Shown here: in pieces, positions 8,851 to 16,292 of the stretch
Position numbering within the stretch: the first letter of the stretch is position 1
How the letters are laid out: each line of letters starts with the position of its first letter
The notes under the pieces: generated by a model
Told to the model about the DNA's origin: nothing
The model's database searches: none
The model's input: the letters and a program-made list of their open reading frames with translations, nothing else
Source of the DNA: Pseudodesulfovibrio sp. S3
GTDB lineage: Bacteria > Desulfobacterota > Desulfovibrionia > Desulfovibrionales > Desulfovibrionaceae
DNA: 64,000 nucleotides
Assembly (NCBI RefSeq): GCF_004025585.1
Contig: NZ_QTZO01000012.1
Span: forward strand, 1-64,000
Direction: 5' to 3'
Program-made: the position numbers and the translations under genes

Positions 8851-10752
8851 ATGACCACTATCACGGCCTGTACCATGGATTGCGGCGACGCCTGTTCGTT
8901 GGTGGTCGACGCGGAGAGGAGGTCCGTCAAGGGCAACCCGAAGCATCCGTTCACCAAGGGGTTCTGCTGCAAGAAGGGGAGCCGCTATTTCGAGCGGCTG
9001 GATGCCGAGGATCGCATTGTCGAACCGCTCGTCAAACGCGGTTCCGGGTTCGAGCCGGTGTCCTGGGATGAGGCCATGGGGCTGGTCGCCTCCAGGCTGG
9101 ATGCGGCCCGTGCCGTGCCCGAGTCCATCCTGCATATCCATGGCCACGGCTACAGGGGAATCCTGGGCAAGGCCAGTTCCATCTTTTTCGAGAAGCTCGG
9201 CGCCGCCACCACCTACGGCGCGGTCTGCGACGACACCGGCATAACGGCCTGCGTCCGCGACTTCGGCGTGCTCAATCACAATGCTCCCGAAGATATCCTC
9301 AATGCCGACCGGGTGGTCAACTGGGGCCGGGACATGACCCGCTGTTCCATCCATCAGTTGGCGCTCATCCAGAAGGCGCGCAAGCAGGGTGCCGAGGTGC
9401 TGACCATCTCGCCCGGCGGCGACGGCACGCCTGAGTTCTCTGACGTCAACGTCCAGATCCGGCCCGGCACTGACCGGTTCCTGGCCGCAGCCGTGCTCAA
9501 GCTCTATCTGGAATCCGGCGCTCTCAATCCCTGGGTGCTCAATCGTACTGCCAATTGGCCCATTCTGCGAGGTCTTGTCGACGGCCTGAATTTCAAGGAG
9601 TTGTGCGCCGCATGCGAGGTCCGGGTGACCGATGCGGAGATGGTCTACGACTGGTACGCGGACACGGGCAACGTGGCCACGGTTCTGGGCTGGGGGTTGC
9701 AGCGTCACCTTTTCGGCGGTGAGAACGTCCGGTTCATCAACGCCCTAGCCATGATCTCCGGCAATGTCGGGGTCAAGGGCGGCGGGGCCTATTTCAATAT
9801 TTCCTCGAACCGCAACCTGGGCACCTGGGCCCATCTGGTCAAGGGCGGGGTCAAGCCCGGCCAGCGGCGGGAATTGCTCATCCAGAATATCGGCATGGAG
9901 ATTCGAAAGGCGGACCCGGCCGTGGAGTTCGTCTGGATAGACGGCCACAACGTGGTCAACCAGGTGCCGGACTGTCTGGCCGTGGTCGATGCCCTGGCCG
10001 CGCCCTTTGTGGTGGTTGTGGAGGGGTTCATGACCGACACGGCCATGCAGGCCGATGTCATCCTGCCGCCCGCCTTCATGTTCGAGCGGCGGGACGTGCT
10101 CGGTTCGTTCGTGCACAACTGCGTCAACCATTGTGCCCCTGCCGTGGAGCCGCGCGGTCAGGCCCGTTCCGATTTCGACATCCTTTCCGAGTTGGGTTCC
10201 CGTCTCGAAAAGCCGCTTGTCCTGCCGGATGCCGAGACCTGTATTCGCGAAGGACTCAAACCAGCCAATATTTCCTATGGCGAGCTCATGGAAAACGGGT
10301 TCGTCAGGGTGCATTATCCACAGGTGGCTTTTGAGAAAATGGAGTTCGGGCATCCGGACGGGCTGTACCGGTTCCCCGAGGAGCTGCACCCCGAGCCGGA
10401 GCGCGACCCGGATTACCCTCTCCAGCTTTTGACCCTGGTGCGTGGTGAATCCCTGCATTCGCAGATCGCAGAGCTGGACCAGCGGGGTATACCCACAGTA
10501 TGGGTGTCCAAGAAGAACCCGGCCTGGGCCGCTCTCAATCCTGCCATGGATGCCTACCTGGTCACGGAACAGGGGGCCATGCAGGTGCGGGTGGAAACTC
10601 TGGAAGACCTGCATCCACGGGCCGTGATCATCCGCCGGGGCGGGTGGATGAAGTACGGCCACAGCGCCAATGTCATCATCAAACCCATGGTTACGGACAT
10701 GGGCGACGGCACGGCCTACTACAGCCAGACCTGCCGTTTGGAAAACAGATAG
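8851..10752 (+). CDS. Molybdopterin-dependent oxidoreductase
   Basis: This 633-residue protein belongs to the formate dehydrogenase/DMSO reductase superfamily. Its N-terminus carries a 4Fe-4S motif with Cys7, Cys11, Cys15 and Cys40 (ACTMDCGDAC; FCCKKG). The rest shows the molybdopterin-binding pattern and a C-terminal dinucleotide-binding domain (VIIRRGGWMKYG, SANVIIKPMVTDMGDG). The ATG at 8851 has AAGGAGC upstream. No iron-sulfur or membrane-anchor subunit is adjacent and no Tat signal is seen, so it is probably a cytoplasmic single-subunit enzyme of unknown substrate. It is likely controlled by the divergent TetR protein. Confidence 0.9.
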   Translation: MTTITACTMDCGDACSLVVDAERRSVKGNPKHPFTKGFCCKKGSRYFERLDAEDRIVEPLVKRGSGFEPVSWDEAMGLVASRLDAARAVPESILHIHGHGYRGILGKASSIFFEKLGAATTYGAVCDDTGITACVRDFGVLNHNAPEDILNADRVVNWGRDMTRCSIHQLALIQKARKQGAEVLTISPGGDGTPEFSDVNVQIRPGTDRFLAAAVLKLYLESGALNPWVLNRTANWPILRGLVDGLNFKELCAACEVRVTDAEMVYDWYADTGNVATVLGWGLQRHLFGGENVRFINALAMISGNVGVKGGGAYFNISSNRNLGTWAHLVKGGVKPGQRRELLIQNIGMEIRKADPAVEFVWIDGHNVVNQVPDCLAVVDALAAPFVVVVEGFMTDTAMQADVILPPAFMFERRDVLGSFVHNCVNHCAPAVEPRGQARSDFDILSELGSRLEKPLVLPDAETCIREGLKPANISYGELMENGFVRVHYPQVAFEKMEFGHPDGLYRFPEELHPEPERDPDYPLQLLTLVRGESLHSQIAELDQRGIPTVWVSKKNPAWAALNPAMDAYLVTEQGAMQVRVETLEDLHPRAVIIRRGGWMKYGHSANVIIKPMVTDMGDGTAYYSQTCRLENR

Positions 10753-10770
10753 CTGACCCAAGGAGAAAGA

Positions 10771-10929
10771 ATGGAATCCTGGAAAAGAATACTGCTGGCG
10801 GCGTGCCTTATCTTAACCCTTGTTTCGGTCATTGGGTGCAGCGAGGAAGGCCCCATGGAAAAGGCGGGCAAACAGCTCGACCAGGCGGCTGAGGACGCCG
10901 GCAAGGCCGCCAAGAAGATATTCGAATAG
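10771..10929 (+). CDS. Small lipoprotein, entericidin-like
   Basis: A 52-residue protein starts 18 bases after the oxidoreductase, with AAGGAG five bases before the ATG. It has a hydrophobic signal peptide ending in the lipobox VIGC, so the mature lipoprotein is only about 31 residues. The mature part is rich in Ala, Lys and Glu (KAGKQLDQAAEDAGKAAKK) and probably helical. Entericidin-type and other small envelope lipoproteins look like this, but no function can be assigned. Confidence 0.75.
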   Translation: MESWKRILLAACLILTLVSVIGCSEEGPMEKAGKQLDQAAEDAGKAAKKIFE

Positions 10930-11016
10930 GTACGCATTGTTGGGGGATGGTCGTGCTCCCGGTTTGATGGCGTCTGGCTCCTTGCTAATATCTTCGGACG
11001 GGGATACCTTTTGCGC

Positions 11017-12291
11017 ATGCATGATCATTCACTAAAGCCGCTTCCTCCGGCGAGACGGGTGGCTCTTGAAGCCCTTTTCCGTTGTCTTATGGAAAAGCAG
11101 GATATTCAGGCCGCGCTTGATAAGGCCCTGAGCGCTGGCGTTGGCGATCCCCGCGATGTAGGCCTGGCCACGGAGTTGTCGTATGGCTACCTCCGGCTCA
11201 AGGGGCGGCTCGAATACATTCTTTCCCGATTCCTCAAGGACCCCGGAAAACTCGGTCCCAAGATGCGCCTTGCCATGGGCCTGGCGACTTACGAAATCCT
11301 GTTTCTCGACAAGATTCCGGCCTATGCCTCCGTGGACTGGGCCGTGGAGTTTTCCAAATCCAAGCCCGGCGCACGCATGGCCGGCCTGTTCAATGCCGTG
11401 CTCCGGCGCGTGTCCGAATTGGGCGATATCGCTTTTGATCCCGATTACTTCCGCAAGGATGCCTCCCTGCCCGAGTTCCTGACCCGATGGTACTCCTGCC
11501 CGCAGTGGCTGGTGGACATGTGGTGGCGCGAATACGGCCAGGAGGTTGCCACCAGATATCTGGAGGCACAGATCAAGCCGCCTGCGCTCGGCTTCAACCT
11601 TTTCGGCCACCCGGAAGCGGATGAGCTGTACGCCGAGATCGCGGGTTGGCCCGAGGTCATCGACATTGAGGGCATGAGTTTTGCGCTGCCTGCCGGTACG
11701 GTTTTCGAAGGGGAGCCGGACCCGCCCATGGCCCGCCAGTCCTTTGCAGCCCGCCAGGCCGTGGAGGCGCTGGGACCGGAATCCTGGCCCGGTCCGGTCT
11801 GGGACGCCTGTGCAGGACGGGGCGGCAAGACGCGAATCCTGCTGGAAAAAGGCATCGATGTCTTTGCCTCGGACCCGCACAGCGGGAGGCTGTCCGCACT
11901 GCAACACAATCTGCCCGGAGTGGAGACTTTCGTGGCCAATGCGGCCACGGCGTCCCCGCCCCGCAAACCCGGAACCATCCTTCTGGACCTGCCGTGCTCC
12001 GGGTTGGGTGTCCTGTCGCGACGTCCTGACACCAAATGGAAGCGCAAGCCCTCCGACTTGGCCGATCTGACCATCCTTCAATCGGAAATCCTGGAAAATG
12101 CCTTTGAGCAGGTTAAGCCCGGCGGCCGGATCGAGGTCATCACCTGTACCCTCAATCCCGAGGAAAACCAGGGACTGATCGGGCGGTTTCTCAAGGAGCA
12201 TCCCGAGGTTTCCGTCAAGCGGGAATGGACTACCCCGTCGGATTCTCCGTTGAACGAGTTCTTTTACGCCGTGTCGCTCAAACTGGGCTGA
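11017..12291 (+). CDS. rsmB: 16S rRNA (cytosine-967-C5)-methyltransferase-like protein
   Basis: The N-terminal third is a NusB-like RNA-binding domain (ARRVALEALF, ELSYGYLRLKGRLEYIL). The C-terminal half is a SAM-dependent methyltransferase with the DACAGRGGKT SAM motif, the DLPCSGLGVLSRRPD motif containing one catalytic Cys and the TCTLNPEEN motif with the other. This is the RsmB/NOP2 family, which methylates cytosine in 16S rRNA. The ATG at 11017 is preferred over a TTG two codons earlier. The length, 424 residues, is normal for RsmB. Confidence 0.9.
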   Translation: MHDHSLKPLPPARRVALEALFRCLMEKQDIQAALDKALSAGVGDPRDVGLATELSYGYLRLKGRLEYILSRFLKDPGKLGPKMRLAMGLATYEILFLDKIPAYASVDWAVEFSKSKPGARMAGLFNAVLRRVSELGDIAFDPDYFRKDASLPEFLTRWYSCPQWLVDMWWREYGQEVATRYLEAQIKPPALGFNLFGHPEADELYAEIAGWPEVIDIEGMSFALPAGTVFEGEPDPPMARQSFAARQAVEALGPESWPGPVWDACAGRGGKTRILLEKGIDVFASDPHSGRLSALQHNLPGVETFVANAATASPPRKPGTILLDLPCSGLGVLSRRPDTKWKRKPSDLADLTILQSEILENAFEQVKPGGRIEVITCTLNPEENQGLIGRFLKEHPEVSVKREWTTPSDSPLNEFFYAVSLKLG

Positions 12292-12318
12292 CGCCGGTGT
12301 CGTTGTTCTGTTGTGTGC

Positions 12319-12346
12319 GGACCCAGGGCGAAACAGTCCTGGGCCC
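12319..12346. terminator. Hairpin between rsmB and phage tail gene
   Basis: An imperfect stem, GGaCCCAGG pairing with CCTGGGcCC, lies between the two convergent genes and could terminate both. No T-run follows on either side. Confidence 0.45.
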
Positions 12347-12366
12347 GCATTGTCTTTCGGGGAGGG

Positions 12367-12948
12367 TCAGCGTCCCATCTTGGCCCCCATCCAACTGGCC
12401 GGGGTGACGGATTCGGGAACGCCTTCGCGAGCGTCCACGCCGCGGGCTTCCATGAGTTTGTCCTGGTACATCTGCCAGTATGATTGGGCCAGGGCCGTGG
12501 ACCCGGACAGCGGATAGGCCAGGGTGGCGGCCAGCCGGGCGGACAGGGCCTCGGAGAGCAGGGCGTCGTACTTTTTTGGGTCTGTCTCTCGACGGACATA
12601 GGAGATGTAGAGGGGCGCTTCCTCGTCGCACAAAATGATGCCGGACTGAATCTCCCAGTCCTCCACCTCTTCTCCGTCCTGTCCTACTATGCGGATAATG
12701 CGCAGGAAGTCCGCAGGCAGGACGTACTTGTACTCCCATTTCCACAGGGGCGCAGTGGTTCCGGCGGCCAGTTCGGCCTGGGCCATGGCGCAGTTCCATG
12801 GGTGCGCCCGGAGCACGGCGTCGCGTACGGCGGGCCAGCGGTGGTTGCACAGCCCGGCTGCCTTGGACTCGTCGCCAAGGGACATGATGACGTCCTCTCC
12901 CAGATCCAGCAGGGCGTTGTTGCAGATTTCAATCACACTTGTTGCCAT
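12367..12948 (-). CDS. Orphan phage tail tubular protein A (T7 gp11-like)
   Basis: The 193-residue product opens with SVIEICNNALLDLGED and contains CNHRWPAVRDAVLRAHPW, a pattern typical of podovirus tail tubular protein A / head-to-tail adaptor proteins. The chosen ATG at 12948 has GAGG eight bases upstream; the frame extends to 13227 without family-like sequence. It is flanked by host genes (rsmB, HD-GYP), with no other phage gene nearby. The partner gene, encoding a nozzle/tail tubular B-like protein, is at 39547-41643. The frame is intact, so it is either recently acquired or retained. Confidence 0.8.
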   Translation of the reverse strand: MATSVIEICNNALLDLGEDVIMSLGDESKAAGLCNHRWPAVRDAVLRAHPWNCAMAQAELAAGTTAPLWKWEYKYVLPADFLRIIRIVGQDGEEVEDWEIQSGIILCDEEAPLYISYVRRETDPKKYDALLSEALSARLAATLAYPLSGSTALAQSYWQMYQDKLMEARGVDAREGVPESVTPASWMGAKMGR

Positions 12949-13284
12949 ATCCATTACCTCGTTTCGCCTGAAGTTGCAGGGTGCATCCCGGTCGCCCGGA
13001 GCCGCGGCCGCGGGCGGTAAAAGCGTATCACGGGTTTTTCGCGATAGCCTGAACAGGCAAAGAATGTCAGGGAAAAGCGGACGATTGGTATATAAAAGCA
13101 GCTTGACACCGTTTGCCAGTAAGGGGCGAGGTGTGATTCCATCCACGGAATGAATGCCAAGGTTGACACGCGGCCCGGAAAGACTAACCCTGTCACATTC
13201 GGGAATGATTGCAGGCTGACACGACATCGGAGCAGCCAGTCATGACGGCGTAGAAGAGCGTCCTATTGGAGTTGTGCGAGTATC
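12949..13284. other. Gene-free divergent promoter region
   Basis: This 336-bp gap separates the divergent phage-tail-like gene and the HD-GYP gene and presumably holds both promoters. TTGACA hexamers occur on the plus strand (for example at 13103), but none has a convincing -10 partner. I saw no RNA gene or repeat. Confidence 0.4.
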
Positions 13285-14538
13285 ATGGAAGATGTTTCAC
13301 TGATCGATCTCGTGAGCGGTATTTCCACCGCGCTTGATTATGTATCGCCTACGGTCACCGGCCATCACCGCAGGGTGGGGATGGCTTCGGTGGTCATGGG
13401 CAATCATTTCGGGATTGGTTCCCCTTCGATCCTTGACCTGCTGCTGGCCGGGTTGATGCATGATATTGGCGCGTTTTCCCTTGATGCAGTGCTTGACGGC
13501 CTGTCCTTCGATTCCACCCTTACGGAACATGCAGCGGTGGGGCATCGACTCCTCAAAGACCATCCTTTCCTTGAAAGGCCTTCCCGAATGATCAAGTACC
13601 ACCATACCAACTGGGAGGACTTGCAGGCCGTTCGGTCGGAGGAGGATCGGGAGGTACTGCTCATGTCCAACATCCTCAACCTGGCCGACCGTGTGGATAT
13701 CTTGCGAAATGCCGAACGGAAAGGCCACACCCGGGAAGAGGTTCAGGCCATTGTGGCCGGGTATGGTGCAGAGTTGTATGCGCCTGAGATCCTGTTTGCT
13801 TTTGAAGAGTTGTCTCAAAGCGGGTTGTTCTGGCCGCTGATGGAGAACATGAGCACGCCCGTGAAGAACGTGTTGGGTCAGGACCTCTTGGAGGTGCGTA
13901 TCACCCCGGACCAACTGGTCGAATTTTCGCATTTTTTCTCGCACATCATTGACTTCAGGAGTCGGCATACGGCCACCCATTCCCTCGGTGTCGCCGAGAC
14001 GGCCGTGCAACTGGCCAAGCTGGCCTGTATGGACGAGCAAGAGCAGAAGTGTATGCGCCTTGCCGCGAATCTGCATGATATAGGCAAGTTGTCCGTGCCA
14101 GTCGCACTTTTGGACAAACCTGCTGCCCTTGATGAACAGGAATATGCCAGGATGCAAGACCACGCTCTGGTTTGCGAGAAGGTGCTGCGCGCGCTTCCAG
14201 GGCTGGGAGAGGTGGCGGACTGGGCCTGCCAGCACCATGAAAGACTGAACGGCAAGGGGTATCCGCACGGTTTGAACGCCGGGCAGCTATCGCTGGGAAG
14301 CCGGATACTGCAGGTGGCGGATGTGCATACGGCCATAACCGAAGACAGGCCCTATCGCTCCGGGATGAACAAGGAGAGCGCCATTGCCGTGCTCCAATCC
14401 ATGGCGAAACAGGGCTTTCTGGATAGGGACATAGTGGGCCTGGTCATCGAGAACCATGACCGTATCGATGCGATTCGGCGCATAGTTCAGGTCCGGGCCT
14501 TGTCCGATTTCAAGAAATTCACGTCCCTGGATCAGTAG
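13285..14538 (+). CDS. Double HD-domain protein with HD-GYP output
   Basis: The 417-residue cytoplasmic protein has two HD modules. The first (about residues 10-200) contains LMHDIGAFS and a following HH pair (IKYHHTNWED). The second (about 215-400) is a complete HD-GYP domain: HTATHS, LHDIGKLSVP, HHERLNGKGYPHG. HD-GYP proteins usually hydrolyse cyclic di-GMP. No receiver or sensor domain is present; the N-terminal HD module may serve as a regulatory or second catalytic domain. It is convergent with the asparaginase gene, only 16 bases away. Confidence 0.88.
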   Translation: MEDVSLIDLVSGISTALDYVSPTVTGHHRRVGMASVVMGNHFGIGSPSILDLLLAGLMHDIGAFSLDAVLDGLSFDSTLTEHAAVGHRLLKDHPFLERPSRMIKYHHTNWEDLQAVRSEEDREVLLMSNILNLADRVDILRNAERKGHTREEVQAIVAGYGAELYAPEILFAFEELSQSGLFWPLMENMSTPVKNVLGQDLLEVRITPDQLVEFSHFFSHIIDFRSRHTATHSLGVAETAVQLAKLACMDEQEQKCMRLAANLHDIGKLSVPVALLDKPAALDEQEYARMQDHALVCEKVLRALPGLGEVADWACQHHERLNGKGYPHGLNAGQLSLGSRILQVADVHTAITEDRPYRSGMNKESAIAVLQSMAKQGFLDRDIVGLVIENHDRIDAIRRIVQVRALSDFKKFTSLDQ

Positions 14539-14554
14539 CAGGCGGTCCGCCGGA

Positions 14555-15550
14555 TCAGGCTTCTGCAAATATCTCCCGAATCTCCTTGATGTCCGAGGTC
14601 AGGCCAAGGGCGCACATGAGGCGTATCCGGGCCTTGGGACCGCCGAGCCGCCCAGCCATGATGACGCCCTTTGATTTCAGGTCGGCCCCGCCGCCAGGGT
14701 ATCCATAGATGGGCCAGACTCCGCCTTCGATACAGCGGGTGGTCAAGACCACGGGCACCCGTGCCTGCAGACAGGTTTCTATGCCTTCGACCATGGCCGG
14801 GGGGACATTCCCGGCTCCGAATCCTTCGATGACAATTCCTTTTGCCCCAATGCTTATTGCATGATCGAGAAGTGATCGGTCAATGCCGGTATAGGCAGTG
14901 ATGAGGGGTACTTCCGGGACAATGTTCTCGGGGCTGATCTTGCGGCGCGGGGAGGGGGTGGAGTTGCGTTTGGCCAGGATCACGGACTCTCCGGCAACGT
15001 AGCCGACCACGCCCGCCTCGCGGGATTCAAAGGCGTCCACGTTCAGGGAGTTGACCTTGACCGCTTCGCGCGCGGCAAAGATGCGGTCGGTCATGAGGAT
15101 GCAAGCGCCGACGCCCGGGGGCAGGGGGAGTAGGCAGGCCCGGATGGTGTTGGCCAGATTGCGGATGCCGTCGTACCCGGATTCGGAATAGTAGCGCATG
15201 GACCCGGTCAGGATGACGGGCTTGTCGGAGTCGATGATCAGGTCGCACATGTAGGCTGTTTCGGCCAGGGTGTCGGTGCCGTGCAGCACCACCGCGCCGA
15301 GGACGTTCTCCTGCTTCAGGGCCGTTTCCACGTCGCGGGCCAGCCGGAACATATCCTTGGGGGTCATGTGAGGACTTGGCTTGTCCGACCACAGGATCGG
15401 GCGCAGGGCAACATCCGCTTCCGACGGTTTGAATTGGTTGAGCAGGGCTTCGAAGTTGCCGCCGGGAGCCACGCCGTCACTGCCCTCGACCGGGGACATG
15501 CCGATGGTTCCTCCAGTAAAAAATACTACTATTTCAGCTTTTTTTGTCAT
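14555..15550 (-). CDS. L-asparaginase
   Basis: This 331-residue type I/II asparaginase hydrolyses asparagine to aspartate and ammonia. Both catalytic threonine motifs are present: FTGGTIGMS near the N-terminus and VLHGTDTLAETAY in the middle. No signal peptide is seen, which suggests a cytoplasmic enzyme. It follows the selenoprotein gene by 40 bases on the same strand, downstream of the nitrogen-regulation genes, though co-transcription is only possible, not shown. Confidence 0.93.
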   Translation of the reverse strand: MTKKAEIVVFFTGGTIGMSPVEGSDGVAPGGNFEALLNQFKPSEADVALRPILWSDKPSPHMTPKDMFRLARDVETALKQENVLGAVVLHGTDTLAETAYMCDLIIDSDKPVILTGSMRYYSESGYDGIRNLANTIRACLLPLPPGVGACILMTDRIFAAREAVKVNSLNVDAFESREAGVVGYVAGESVILAKRNSTPSPRRKISPENIVPEVPLITAYTGIDRSLLDHAISIGAKGIVIEGFGAGNVPPAMVEGIETCLQARVPVVLTTRCIEGGVWPIYGYPGGGADLKSKGVIMAGRLGGPKARIRLMCALGLTSDIKEIREIFAEA

Positions 15551-15590
15551 GTCTCATGCTTGTTGCGGTTGGTTGCGGTCGTTTGTTGAC

Positions 15591-16202
15591 TCAGCTTGGA
15601 ATAACACTTGCCGCTTGTTGCAGGGCCTTGCGGATGACTTCCTCGTGCACGGCCCCGGTGATGGGTGGCTGGCCGGGGATGAGGAAGGTCGGAATGGCGG
15701 TGACACCGGCCGCCCGTGCAGCCATGGACCCTTCGGCCACGGTGCCTGCATGGACCCTTTCATCGAGGGCGGTTTTCAACGCGTAGGTATCCAGTCCGCA
15801 CCGGACCGCCTCATCCAGGATGACCGACAGGTCTCCGATGTTCCGGCCGTCAGTGAAATACGCCTCGAATATGCGCCCGTGAAAGGCCTGGAAGGCTCCG
15901 GCGTCCCTGGCGAACTCGGCGGCTTCAAGGGCGAGCCGTGAATTGGCGAGCAGGGTCATCTCTTTGAACCGGATGCCGTAGGGCTTGCCCCGTTGGTTGC
16001 AGGACATGGTCACCTGGTCGATGTCAATTTGATCGAAGAGTTCGGTCATGATCCGCCCCTGGGGTGGGGTGTCCGGGTGTATCTCATGGGGAATCCAGGT
16101 CTCCTCTATGTCGAACTCGTTCTTGAAGTGGTCGACAATGCCCTTGCCGACAAAGCAGAACGGTCAGATGAAATCCGAAAATATGGTGAGCTTGATCGGC
16201 AT
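15591..16202 (-). CDS. Selenocysteine-containing DsbA/FrnE-like oxidoreductase
   Basis: Read from the ATG at 16202, the frame gives MPIKLTIFSDFI, then TGA, then PFCFVGKG, and continues without another stop to 15591 (203 residues). The TGA (16164-16166) falls exactly where DsbA/FrnE proteins have the first Cys of their CPxC redox motif, so it most probably encodes selenocysteine (UPFC). Upstream there is AAAGGACGG as ribosome site. The downstream part (PHEIHPDTPPQGR; then residues to the end) is FrnE-like, a thioredoxin-fold family of dithiol oxidoreductases. A conventional caller would start at 16049 and lose the active site. The possible alternative is a nonsense mutation, but the continuing coding sequence on both sides argues against it. 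Confidence 0.88.
16139..16166 (-). promoter_or_regulatory. TGA selenocysteine codon and candidate SECIS hairpin
   Basis: Starting seven bases after the TGA, the mRNA can form UGC-CUUUG-like pairing: UGCUUUG with CAAG(G)GCA around a UCGG loop, one G bulged. Bacterial SECIS elements are small hairpins just downstream of the UGA with a G-rich apical loop, which this resembles. The loop begins about 14 bases after the UGA, slightly close. Confidence 0.55.
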
Positions 16203-16292
16203 GGCCCGTCCTTTGGGTAACGTTTTCTCTACTCTAAGGATGGCACTTGAAAAGTAAAGTCGTTTCAGGGCGTGGTCTGCGCCGTAGATGCC

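Noticed and set aside
15591-16049. Start of the FrnE-like gene at 16049
   Set aside because: This would remove the thioredoxin-fold N-terminus and active site, all of which are encoded directly upstream in the same frame across one TGA.
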